Positions 36,363 through 47,353 of a stretch of 64,000 nucleotides of DNA are shown in pieces. Location: positions 6,118,604 through 6,182,603 of the forward strand of contig JACDQD010000011.1 of NCBI GenBank assembly GCA_019843655.1, written 5' to 3'. A program made the position numbers and the translations under genes. The notes under the pieces are model-generated. The model was not told the origin of the DNA, did not search any database, and was given only the letters and a program-made list of their open reading frames with translations. This DNA comes from Lethocerus indicus (taxonomy: Eukaryota; Arthropoda; Insecta; Hemiptera; Belostomatidae). Every line of letters starts with the position of its first letter. The first letter of the stretch is position 1.

Positions 36363-39084
36363 ATAAGATTATGGCTGCGTGGGAACCTCCTGCTGACTTT
36401 CACGATCCTGGGCGTGGTGCTGGGCCTGGTTCTCGGGTTCCTGGGACGTCTCGCCCAGCTCTCGCCCGGATCCATACTCCTTGTCTCGTTCCCCGGAGAG
36501 ATTCTCATGCGCCTCCTCAAGATGTTTATACTCCCGCTCATCATTTCCTCGCTAATCGCCGGTAAGGAGGAGATGCTGGGAGTGAAAAAAAAACGAGACA
36601 GTTATTCGGAAAGAAATTAAAATTCGAAGCTTGGACCTCCTATTCCTCAACTAGAAGTTCTGAATAGGTGGAAGAGGAATGGTCCAGACTGTCAACGAAC
36701 ATAAAATGGAATAGAACACGTGACTGGAAACGACGTTAAAACTCAATATAATTGTTAAACATTTTACGCAAAACCTATTTACATTTGAACGTGATTGAGC
36801 ATATTTTTTGGTTTCGAGTGAGCGCTGGTTTCGAGTGTTTAAAATAATAATATTAAGTATTTAATATTATTTATTAGTTATTAATACTGCATGAAACATA
36901 ATTATTCCTTTAATTTTTAAACAGGTATGGCACAACTTGATGCCAGATCGTCAGGCAGAATGGGTATGAGGGCGTTGGTTTATTACATCACAACTACAAT
37001 TTTAGCCGCCATCATAGGTATTATCGTGGTTCTACTTATACATCCAGGAAATCCGCAAATCAAGCATCACGTCGGCGGGACATCCAGCGATACAAAAGTT
37101 TCGACATTGGACGCAATATTGGACATAGTTCGGTACGGTCCTAAGAATTTCGCTAATTTAAATCACTGTAGAAAAAGATTTTCTTTCGTATTTGAAGCGA
37201 CATCTCGAAAACAAATGATTTATGTTTTTTTTCCAGAAATATGTTTCCTGAAAACCTTGTCCAGGCATGTTTTCAGCAGGTTCAAACGACGTACAAAAAA
37301 GTAAGCCTATCAACAGTAGTAACAGCACAGAATTACGATCTATCTATAGTATGGCAAATTGAATTTTTTTTTCGTAGGTAAAACCTCTTGTAATTTTGGA
37401 TGAGACTAACACAACGAGTTCCGTAGCACCTGGGTTTATCATGAAGCAGGAGTTAGTTTATAAAGATGGGACCAATGTTATGGGTAACGTTGCCTCTTAA
37501 TTATAATAATAGCGTTCAGTTCCGGATGCTATCAATAAAGATCAAATTTATCGGAGCAATAAACTGATTTTAACAAAGAAATAAATATTTGAATTCTTAA
37601 AAGTACTAATTCTCAATTGCATCTTGTTCCGCTAATATTAGTATATTGGTGCATATATTGACCGCAGCATTTATTACAGGGATGATAGTGTTTTGCCTGG
37701 CATTTGGTTTGATCGCTGGTCAGATGGGCTCCAAAGGGAAAGTTATTGTTGATTTCTTTGTTGCCTTAAACGATGTGATAATGAAGCTAGTGAGCATCGT
37801 GATGTGGTGAGTTGAGGAGTGCGTAAAATGAATGAAATCGACTTTCACACCGTAAAAAAAGTGACACCCGTTCTTAATGACATTCGGCGATTTTTCAGGT
37901 ACTCCCCGTTTGGAATTATGTGCCTCATAGCTGGAAAAATTATGGGTATAGCGAATCTAGCTTATACCGCTCAACAGTTGGGTCTCTACATGATCACGGT
38001 CATAATTGGGCTTCTGATTCACGCCATTATTACACTACCGGGCATTTATTTCATGCTCACGCGAAAAAATCCCGCCGTCTTTTTCCAAGGAATGCTTCAA
38101 GCTTGGGTAACAGCACTTGGTACTGCCTCAAGGTAATCCACTATACAAACACCTTGATATAAATACATTGGATTTTTGAATCGTTAAAATATGTGCCAAT
38201 CTCGCCTTACAAATATATTACTTTCTACCAGCCTGTTGTTCATACGAATACAGAATTTCACTTTTATATTATATTTATTTATGTATATTTGTTTTTGTTC
38301 TAGTGCTGCGACATTACCTGTTACGTTTCGGTGTTTGGAAGAAAACAATGGAATAGACAAAAGAGTGACCAGATTTGTTGTAGCGATTGGGGCTACAGTC
38401 AACATGGATGGGACCGCATTGTACGAAGCGGTAGCGGCTATTTTCATTGCACAAATGAACGGAATACATCTGGGGCTAGGAGATGTTATAACAGTGAGGT
38501 AAGTTATTCATTGGGTCTATTCGGTGCCAGAAAAAAATCCGACATTTGGAATATGAATTATTTATTAAGCTCACAATAATAATAAGGATTTTATTTCATC
38601 GCCTTTTCAAGCCTAACAGCAACGTTAGCTAGTATTGGAGCAGCTTCTATACCCAGCGCTGCTTTAATCACTATGCTTCTGGTATTGACAGCGCTCGGAC
38701 TCCCCACATCAGACGTTTCCCTACTGTTCGCTGTTGACTGGTTACTGTGAGTAGAACTAATTGTTGGAAAAATCAAAATATAAACAATCGAATAAATGGC
38801 TCGAATCGATATAAACAATTCTGCGAGGATTCCTAATTAAACGTCCTTCTGTCGCGAATGTTTTCAGAGACAGGATCAGGACTTCAATTAACGTTCTCGG
38901 CGATGGCTATGGAGCGGGCATTGTTTACCACCTGAGTAAGGATGAACTGGACGCTGTCGATGCCGAAAGGGCCAATGGAGGTTGCCAAGGGAGCAGTACA
39001 AAGCCAGAGCCGGAAATAATCATAAGCGACAACTACTTTTCAAAAACTTCCAATCCCGCTGCCAGTTCAGAAACCCAGATGTAG
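36363..39084 (+). CDS. Eaat1: Excitatory amino-acid (glutamate/aspartate) transporter, SLC1 family, EAAT1-like
   Basis: A Na+-coupled plasma-membrane transporter that clears synaptic glutamate, mainly in glia of insects. Core exons: 36363-36561, 36925-37132, 37237-37300, 37378-37483, 37680-37806, 37899-38132, 38304-38498, 38612-38746 and 38868-39084 (stop TAG 39082-39084). All junctions are GT-AG and in phase. Family landmarks in order: [14 protein letters not shown] (first membrane helix), [57 protein letters not shown], hairpin 1 [15 protein letters not shown], the sodium/substrate motif NMDGTALYE (38401), hairpin 2 SIGAASIP, and the last helix [12 protein letters not shown]. The helix-8 Asp, Arg and Asn that bind acidic substrates are present; Arg, rather than Cys or Thr, points to acidic amino acids. 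The N-terminus is unsettled (see candidate exons). Confidence 0.95.
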
Positions 39085-39289
39085 ATAGATATTAAAGCCT
39101 GGTAATGAAATATGTCATTTCTCAATTTCCAATGAATTTCAAATGACAATTAAATATGACGGGTATTTCAATTTTCCTTGCTTTATATTACAAACTTTAT
39201 CTGTAAACAATTTCTATTAGGACACAATATTTGACATAATTATAACCCTTTTCTAAATATAAGTAAACACTAGCAAAATGTCGTTTTAG

Positions 39290-39295
39290 AATAAA
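39290..39295 (+). terminator. Candidate poly(A) signal of the glutamate transporter
   Basis: AATAAA about 206 bases after the stop codon, in an AT-rich 3' flank. Several further AT-rich hexamers follow, so the exact end is open. Confidence 0.35.
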
Positions 39296-40339
39296 AATAA
39301 ATTAATCTAATATTAATCTGAGAAGCTATTAATACACTATAAAATATAACAAGTGACCAATTTTTTTCATATATAATTAACATTCCATTATGACATAACC
39401 ATGCTTATTACTAAGCTTTGAACTAAGATTGAGGCATTTAAGTATTTTAAATATAATGAGAATATGTGAATATTTAATAAATCATAGATTTGAACTTTAT
39501 TTAACCCATATATATATATATAGTTTATTTATTTTCTTGTTCTTATTATATTTGGTCACGCTTGGCAGTTTTATATGCAAATAAAGAAGTGGACTTTAAG
39601 TTAATACCACGCCACACTTAGTTTATACTATTTCTAGAATCAGCGCATATGCTCAGTACTATATTAGACATCAGGAAATTGCTATTTATTAACTGCAATG
39701 ATACCAAAATTACCTCCTATGTATAAAATAATTTTCAATATGCAAATTTTGGTTGGCTAAGAAAATGATTTTGGTATTTGTTAAAGTGATTCACTGATAC
39801 TATAAAATATGACCGCTATTCCAATAAATTAATCACACATTTAACTGAAGGGCTACCAGAATTAGATTTACTTTATTGCTTATTAGAAACAATCAAGTAA
39901 ATTATATTATTGCTTTATTAATAAAAATATAAATTATTCTCATAACCAGCTTATAATTACTATTTAATTTCCAGCAGTTAAACATAAATGTTTCACTGTG
40001 TATTAATTATATTCATTATTTTACATATATTTATATAATTATCATTTAAAAATATTTAAATAGTGAATCTATCCAGTATTGTTTATAGTCAAATATATTC
40101 TTCAATAAATATCATAGTAATTTAAGACGTGTAAGGTTTTTCTGTGCACATTATTAAAGAAACGCGATTAGTGTATTACTTTTTTGATTGTTAATTAACA
40201 TTAACATCATACATTAATAATAAGGTTTAATAATCAATTATATTAATCATGAAATTATTAAGATTCAATAATCAAATTATTATCAAAAATATATTATTAT
40301 TTCTAATTGATTATATTATTAATATTATTCAATGATAAA

Positions 40340-40370
<31 letters not shown>

Positions 40371-41612
40371 CGTAATTATTTAAATAATTATAGCAAAGTG
40401 ATACAACCCAAACAAAGTTAAATTATATTCTACATTATCTATTAAAAATAAATATATATTTGACACAAAATGCTCAAGCCACAAACAACATCTATGATCT
40501 AATATATATTTATTTTTATAGATTTTAAAGCATGTAGTGAATGATTACTGCTGTCTTTAACACAAGTGGGCAATAAGAGAGAACAAAGTAAACTCAACAT
40601 TATTAATATTAAAATTATATTTAGTATAAAATTAGTTTATGCAATTATCCTTAAAAAAATAATTTAGTTATCTACACTAATAAATAAAAATCTTATCGTT
40701 TTGGGCATAGTTAGTACAACATAAATATTAATCCTTGCCAGTGCTGCATGTATATCATCATTATTAATATCAGAGGATACCTTTTTAATATTTCACTATG
40801 TATAATTTGATAAATTTGAAATGCTTATTGTTGGTTAGATTGTGTTTATGTATGAAATTGAATGTGTTCATTAACTATGTATATTAAAGATAAGATGCTT
40901 GGTTAGTTGCATGTATATAAACTGTACACATATGTTATTTCGGCATAAAAATGTGTTCATATATCAAAAATTAAACAAGTGAAGTATATGACAAATTATA
41001 AGGACTGTGCTGATATCCAGTGTTTCTTAAACTTAACATGTAATTCTTATTACATTTTGAGTGTGGCATTTCAAATAAAACTGTATACTTCTCTTTGACC
41101 TATTATTGTCACTTTTTTCTACATACTTTATCGCCTTAATATAGATGGCACCATCCTATCTATTCAAATATCATTTTTCTAATTTCATCAAGCTTTAATG
41201 CATGAGATTATTAATGCTCTCATATTTATTTAACCACTATATTATAAATTAAAAAGGGACTGAAACCAAGGCAATTAATTTTTTCCGCTACAAAAAACAA
41301 TCAAAACAATTAAAAATATAAAATTTAAAAACATTGCAAGCATTCACTTTGGGTGAAAGAAATAATGAACTTGTTATTCTGAATTGTTTTTCCTTAATCA
41401 TGTGTAGTTTCACCTGTGTGTTTAAATTAAATTAAAACATTTGTGCGTTTCAATGTAATAAAGTTATTATTATTAGTTATCATCTGCATTAGGGACAATA
41501 ATTATACCAAATGAGACATCTATAATTTAAGTACCTACATATGATTACTGAGTTAATTTTGTATTCTAATGCTTACTATCAATCATGATATCTGAAATTT
41601 ATTAGAAATAAT
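39296..41612. other. AT-rich intergenic stretch between transporter and SPAG17-like gene
   Basis: Very AT-rich sequence without recognised coding potential. It includes an (ATT)n tract at 40341-40368 and the sequence AATAAAGTTATTATTATTA near 41457, which resembles a tail seen again near 63557. It must hold the transporter 3' UTR and the promoter of the SPAG17-like gene, but no core promoter motif could be singled out. Confidence 0.5.
40341..40368. repeat. (ATT)n microsatellite
   Basis: About nine TTA/ATT units in an AT-rich intergenic region. Confidence 0.85.
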
Positions 41613-44600
41613 ATGAAAATGATAAACTGTAATTGTGATCTAGTGGCAGTAAATGAACCACTGTGGTCCTGTAGTGTTACAATGCTGCTTGAAACAGACG
41701 TGAAGTACTCGGGCTATGTTCGTTTCTTTGAAGCCCTTGCCAAAAAAGGTGCAATAAACCCGCAAATTAAAATCATAACTCCAAAAGACTTGCAAGCCGA
41801 CAAATCATTAAAAACTAAGAAAGGGAAAAATTTAAACGAGGATGAAAGTAAGGAACTGACACAAATGCTTTATAAAATGAAAGCTGGTCAAATCAAATCG
41901 GCTATTTTGAAAATTAAGTCATTGGACATGAATGCAAAGAAACCGGCCAACGTAGAAAAAGAAAACGCAGTTCCCGATAAACCTTCTTACAGTCCGAAGA
42001 TACACGTTATACTAAGTGGATTCTATGAGCCCCAATTATTATTGGAAATGGTTAAAGTAAATGTACCGATAACGTGTATAATAGCATTAGGCCAAGGAGA
42101 TAAGGATGAAGTGCAAAATGCAGACTTAATCGGTGACTCGAAACTTTCAGATTCAAAAACACAAAACGCTTCGACAGCAACTTCCAAGAAGAAAAACAAA
42201 GAGGACGATAAAATTCCTATAGACTTTCCATCAATGTGGAAAATTTTAATGGAACTCTTGCAGTCACAAGAAAATCTAAACCTAACTTCGAACATTGTTA
42301 TAGCTCCTTGCTCCGTAACAGATCTCCTGTGTAAAATGGAAGAACCCGGCTTGGTGCAAATGGAGAAGGACAAAATTTTTTTCGACCATATTGCCGCTAC
42401 TCTGAGCGAAATTCAAAACCAAATCGGCAATCACATTGAGTACATTGGCTCCATGAGGGAAATACACGTGGACGATACATTTTGCGATTTACATACAATG
42501 TCGGGGTATAAAATGACAGTACGATCGGTCCCATTAGAGTGCACTACTGTCGATTTCATAATTCACTGCATGATCGAACAAATTGTTTCCGACAATGTCG
42601 ATTTACAGATAAATCAGGAAAGTTCATTTTCACTAAACCAGCAATCTCAAAAATCGGACTTGAACGATGAAGAATCCAGGAATGAGACACCAGTACTTAT
42701 ATACAACTATGATAAAATAAAAATGATTGTATTTGATAGAGCATTACCGAACATTGATTTTGACCATATTAATTTTAATATGCTCAAAAACATGCCTTTT
42801 GTTAAATTATGGGACATGTATCCGGAACAAAAAGACGACATAAAGATACTGTACAATAGTCACCTTCAAAGGCTGTGGAAACATTTAATTCCTATGATAA
42901 CCGCCTTGGATACATTTTACGTATACATCCATAATGTAATTTTCAATAAAATGTACTCAATAGCCGTTAAAAGAGAAGGCCCCCGTTCGCACCCGTTAAA
43001 TTATGTACCGTTGCGCTCAGAAAATACAAAAGAGGAAAACATGAAATCTGCGAACGATAATGGACAACTCGAGGAACCGTACAAGGATACTAGAGGTACA
43101 GAAAATGAAGTCAATGGAAAGCCCATTGACTCACCTAAGCCGTACAGTCTCAAGTACAGGACCGAAAAAAGGAAAAAGGACATTTTAAAGCTAACTGATT
43201 TTCTCAACTGTACAGAAATACACGATTTGGAGTGTACTGGATTGATAGAGGATGTCGATAGCACTACCGAAATATATTTGGAAGAGATGAGAGCTAACGT
43301 TTTCTTGCAGGCTTTGCACAGTGCTTTCACCCAGTTCCCACTGGTCGATTATCACTATTACCCTCCGACGGACGGGCTTCTTTTTTGGTTTCATAACGAA
43401 TTACCGAACCGAAGCACTGTCCGTTCGATCGGAACGTTGACTACACCGATAGGGTTCAGAGACTACTACAACTTCGTTGGGAGCGATCAAGAGCGATGCC
43501 CGGGACAAAATGAAAATATCCATCCCTTTAACGACGAACACGCAACAGAGTTTGAATCCACGCATGAGTTTGATTGCAGCGTTAGATACGGGAATAATTC
43601 TACTCAATTTCTGACAAATATCGTGGAATACCATCCGCTTCTGCGCTGTGCTAACGAATGGGAACCGTACGCCAGCGTAGGGTACAATCTAGGACCAACG
43701 CTCGTACAAGTCGAAGAATCGAAAACATCTATTTATTTGGAGAACGGAAATACGATCCATTTAAAGTCGAACAAATGGTACGGCCAAAGAGACGTCAGCG
43801 CTATCCTGATGGTTCACCATTCGGAGAATTATTTGACTTACAATTATACGTTGTCAGATGAACCGACCGAACCGGATACCTGTTTGAATTTTAATCTGGA
43901 AACGTATAACGGCATTATGTTTACATTTTTCCGAAAGATTTCTTCAACGGCCAATAACGGTGCCCTCAGCGATAAGGTCCCTTCAGTTACATTTAACGGC
44001 GCGGGCATGAAATTTAGAAATGAGATGATCCAAGAAAGAAAGGATAAAAGCAGTGAAAGAGTTCCTTTAGATGAATCAACTCAAACACGAAGCGAGCGGT
44101 ACGCTTTCAAAATATCACTACCTACCGGTCTGACAATTGAAATCAGCGGGGACAGTGAGACTTACGTGAAACAAAAGTACACCGGCAAAGGCCCTAACTG
44201 CGGTTCAATATTAGACGAAGACTACAGAATAAATATGAAAAATGGGACTGTTCTCATTTTCAGGCTCGACGGCGATATAGTCATAATGTATCCCAATTCG
44301 ACGGTGGCGAAGGTTAAAAGGATAAAAAAAACCATACCTGTCCCGGAAGAGAAGCCAACTCCAGACGAAGCCGATAAAATAAAGGGTAAAGCGACAAAAA
44401 CTAAATCGAAGGGAAAAAATAAAAAGATAAATATTTTACAAGAGACCCCTACTCCTCCTCCTCCTCCTCCTCCACCTCTCCCACAAACACCGAAATATTC
44501 TGTACAGGAACACGAAATACTGACGTGGTCTGGGGCGTCAATGAAATTTAAGTATAACAAATGCAAGCAGAAGGGCTTCGAGTACTCTGTTCGAGCGGCT

Positions 44601-45803
44601 TACAACAAAGGAGACGAACTTTACTTGACGAGAAGCGACGGTACCAATTCCTACTACAGAGCCGACGGGACTTTGACGGTCAATTATCCCGACGGTACGA
44701 AAATAACGACCCAATGCTTCATCGAACCCAATCCCGCGGGATGTGATTCCGTGGAGGAAATAACGGAGACCGAAAAGAATACAGAACCGACTGAAATATC
44801 GGGAGAGAATGATTTAAGCCCAGACGAAGCGGCTAGCGACCAATGCGTACAGTTCGAAGTAGTCGGAGTGAGATCGACGAGCGAGCATCCGAATTACGCG
44901 GCAGTCGAATACCAGAGCGGAAAGTGGACTGTCCATTTGCCGGGAAAAGTAATCACTAATATCAATTCCGACGGCTCTTATCGCGTCGAAATTAAAAACG
45001 GGGCGCTTTTTGAAGTTAAAGAGGAAATTATCAAATTATCTTCGGCGGATGGTGAAAGGGAACGCTTCACCGAAGTGTACCCTGAGCGGCCTTACAGTCC
45101 AGAATCGGGCCCATTTTGTCGTAGTACTGATTATTCCGGCAAATCGATATGGATCGATACGCGAGGCAATATTTCAGAAAGTTCCGATCGCCTTCGGGAC
45201 GAAATTAATCGTGGCAAATGCGGGAATAGCAATAAATATTTTGTAAGCAACAGAGACTTGACCGGGTACGAGATAACGTATTGCGAATCGGCCGGGGGAA
45301 ACGAGACTGAAACCCCGGTTAAAACTAGTGCTAAGAGAAGGAACAGAAAAATTGAAATTCCGATACTAAAAACTAAATCCGAGACATACTTAATGCCGTA
45401 CATCCAAAGGACGCGGAGCGGGCTGAAGAGAAAGGCCTTGAGTAAAACCCTGCCTCGCTCGATAGTCTGGCTCTTCGACTTGCCTCGAGTTACGAAATCG
45501 TTCGTTCCGGAAATTGAGGACTCGGCCGAAGATTCTCAGGACCGAGAGAACAAAAAGGAACGCCCCGAATACGCTGCATGTAAAGCGGTGATAATAAAGA
45601 ACCTAATTAAAGTCGGACCAACAAATTCGGACATTCTGACTGCTATTAAAAATGCATTAGAAGGTTATAAGACAGAAAACGACAGAATAGTAAAAAAATA
45701 TGAATCCCATGCACTTCCTGATAAACGGACTGAGCAAGAGATAGAGCAAAATTACAACTTTATAATGGAGATTTTAAATGAAAGTCAAAATTACACAGAA
45801 TGA
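41613..45803 (+). CDS. SPAG17/PF6-like central-apparatus protein, intronless
   Basis: A single uninterrupted frame of 1396 residues. SPAG17 (PF6 in Chlamydomonas) builds the C1a projection of the motile-axoneme central pair and is needed for sperm motility. Support comes from the N-terminal NEPLWSCSVTMLLETDVKYS segment, the SPAG17-type block GFYEPQLLLEMVKVNVPIT near residue 135, FDHINFNMLKNMPFVKLWDM near residue 385, a Lys-rich then Pro-rich linker near residues 930-957, and C-terminal DGT-type repeats (RSDGTNSYYRADGTLTVNYP) recurring in the second half. It is shorter than vertebrate SPAG17 (about 2200 residues), lacking much of the C-terminal part. The start is the first ATG after an in-frame stop at 41586-41588. 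It has no introns, unlike its neighbours, which suggests a retrocopy or ancient intron loss. Family assignment is from remembered similarity, not a search. Confidence 0.75.
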   Translation: MKMINCNCDLVAVNEPLWSCSVTMLLETDVKYSGYVRFFEALAKKGAINPQIKIITPKDLQADKSLKTKKGKNLNEDESKELTQMLYKMKAGQIKSAILKIKSLDMNAKKPANVEKENAVPDKPSYSPKIHVILSGFYEPQLLLEMVKVNVPITCIIALGQGDKDEVQNADLIGDSKLSDSKTQNASTATSKKKNKEDDKIPIDFPSMWKILMELLQSQENLNLTSNIVIAPCSVTDLLCKMEEPGLVQMEKDKIFFDHIAATLSEIQNQIGNHIEYIGSMREIHVDDTFCDLHTMSGYKMTVRSVPLECTTVDFIIHCMIEQIVSDNVDLQINQESSFSLNQQSQKSDLNDEESRNETPVLIYNYDKIKMIVFDRALPNIDFDHINFNMLKNMPFVKLWDMYPEQKDDIKILYNSHLQRLWKHLIPMITALDTFYVYIHNVIFNKMYSIAVKREGPRSHPLNYVPLRSENTKEENMKSANDNGQLEEPYKDTRGTENEVNGKPIDSPKPYSLKYRTEKRKKDILKLTDFLNCTEIHDLECTGLIEDVDSTTEIYLEEMRANVFLQALHSAFTQFPLVDYHYYPPTDGLLFWFHNELPNRSTVRSIGTLTTPIGFRDYYNFVGSDQERCPGQNENIHPFNDEHATEFESTHEFDCSVRYGNNSTQFLTNIVEYHPLLRCANEWEPYASVGYNLGPTLVQVEESKTSIYLENGNTIHLKSNKWYGQRDVSAILMVHHSENYLTYNYTLSDEPTEPDTCLNFNLETYNGIMFTFFRKISSTANNGALSDKVPSVTFNGAGMKFRNEMIQERKDKSSERVPLDESTQTRSERYAFKISLPTGLTIEISGDSETYVKQKYTGKGPNCGSILDEDYRINMKNGTVLIFRLDGDIVIMYPNSTVAKVKRIKKTIPVPEEKPTPDEADKIKGKATKTKSKGKNKKINILQETPTPPPPPPPPLPQTPKYSVQEHEILTWSGASMKFKYNKCKQKGFEYSVRAAYNKGDELYLTRSDGTNSYYRADGTLTVNYPDGTKITTQCFIEPNPAGCDSVEEITETEKNTEPTEISGENDLSPDEAASDQCVQFEVVGVRSTSEHPNYAAVEYQSGKWTVHLPGKVITNINSDGSYRVEIKNGALFEVKEEIIKLSSADGERERFTEVYPERPYSPESGPFCRSTDYSGKSIWIDTRGNISESSDRLRDEINRGKCGNSNKYFVSNRDLTGYEITYCESAGGNETETPVKTSAKRRNRKIEIPILKTKSETYLMPYIQRTRSGLKRKALSKTLPRSIVWLFDLPRVTKSFVPEIEDSAEDSQDRENKKERPEYAACKAVIIKNLIKVGPTNSDILTAIKNALEGYKTENDRIVKKYESHALPDKRTEQEIEQNYNFIMEILNESQNYTE

Positions 45804-45927
45804 TATAAATGGAAAAAATTATCCTTACACAGGAAATTTATTTTATGCATCACTAAATTAACCATAAAAACAAAATGTATAAAACAAAGTTAAGTTTGTT
45901 TATTGAAGTAAATTAAATTTATTATCT

Positions 45928-46337
45928 AAGGCATGCATTTTATAATTTGTATAAATAGAATTCATACTACATTAAAAACCAATGAAACATTAAAATTAAG
46001 CTAAGAAAGATTTAAGAAGTATGTTAGGTTTCAACATATATAATATTTTATGATATATTTATGTCCTTTGATTGTAGATATGTAGCAGAACTTCTAGATT
46101 GTTGTTGTAATTAAACAAAAATTACTGGGAAGAGAAAGTACATACATTTTATAAAAACCTATTAAAGATGCTTTAATAGAAAACACTTTCCTTATTCAAA
46201 TTCATTTAAGAAAGATAGAAGAAGCATATTAAGTTTCAATATGTATAATATTTTATGATATATTAAACATTCCTCATATTAAATGTATGATTATTGACTC
46301 TATTGCATAACAATGGAAGGGAGTTCAAATTTCAAAT
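45928..46337. repeat. Tandem duplication, ~205-bp unit, downstream of SPAG17-like gene
   Basis: The block AAGAAAGATTTAAGAAGTAT at 46003 recurs as AAGAAAGATAGAAGAAGCAT at 46208. Both copies continue into TATAATATTTTATGATATAT. An upstream block GCATTTTATAA near 45932 recurs as ACATTTTATAA near 46143. The offsets agree at about 205-210 bp. It lies in the 3' flank and may be transcribed as 3' UTR. Confidence 0.7.
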
Positions 46338-47039
46338 TTATTTCAAAAACTGTATCAACCGATTTCTGAACTAAGTCTTATTATTGAAACATTGTATTTT
46401 GATCTCGGAAAGCATCAATCACATTCCATTTTTATGTTAATAATTTATCCCTCATTTTCATTATCCATATCCAGAATACATTTATTCCACATGCACTTTT
46501 AATATAATTGCATCAGTATATAAGTTTACCTGTTCTAGTCTTGTTTAGCTCTTGTATTCACGGTATTAAATAAAACGGGTAGTAAACCGACGTTAAATCG
46601 CGAAACACAAAATTTTCACAATCCGTTCAAACTCAACGCACAGTAGACATTTTTAAGAGGCACTAGAGCCGCTACCAACTTCACTAATATATTTCAACTA
46701 TTATCTGGGAAGACTAAGTTTTCCCTTATAATGTAATCTACTTATTAAATAAACTCTTTTTTTCTTTCCTTTAACGTTTAGTATATTTTTTAAAGAATAA
46801 AAACATGTTTATATTGTTTTGGTCGGTCGGCAGGAATGATAATAGACGGTTCTCAAATTTTTCAAATTTTAATGTAACACCCGTGGCAATTCCGGTTTAT
46901 CGGAATCAATTAATCAAATGCAATTGGGAATAAAAGCTTAGCGGAACGATTACATCCCACGGGCTGAACAATTTTTTCAATTTCAAATTGCCCAAAAAAA
47001 AAGGTTAACGAATTTATTGCTCTGGTAGGGTTAGCACGG
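46338..47039. other. Intergenic stretch upstream of Dicer-1
   Basis: AT-rich with no recognised gene. An AATAAA at 46569-46574 could end the SPAG17-like transcript. Confidence 0.4.
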
Positions 47040-47045
47040 TCAGTC
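47040..47045 (+). promoter_or_regulatory. Possible initiator element of Dicer-1
   Basis: TCAGTC matches the arthropod initiator consensus TCAGTY, about 310 bp upstream of the Dicer-1 start codon and just before a GC-richer stretch. No TATA box is placed correctly and no downstream promoter element was found. The coding exon starts after an acceptor (CATTTCAG at 47348), so a noncoding first exon must lie upstream, which fits a start here. Confidence 0.25.
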
Positions 47046-47353
47046 TATCGCCAATCACGCGAGAGTCAGCTGTTAGTATTTACATGTTTTTTGTTTTGCT
47101 CCTCGCTTTATTGAACTTCAGTGTGCGGTGGGTTTCAACCGAAAATATAATTTTATATCGATCCTGCGTTAATTGATTAATGAACTTCAATTAGACAGCA
47201 GTTGCTTTTTTTATCGGAAAGTCGCCGGGTGTGTTGCACTGTAAATGAAAGTAAGACTTCTGACCGCTCATTTTTTCATCAAGTTAATGTGTTTTTTCGA
47301 TTTTTATTTACTGACCTCTAATCACGACTGAAAAATATTTCATTTCAGCGTCA

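Noticed and set aside
44222..44566. Gly-rich minus-strand frame
   Set aside because: It is the complement of the proline-rich linker of the SPAG17-like gene.
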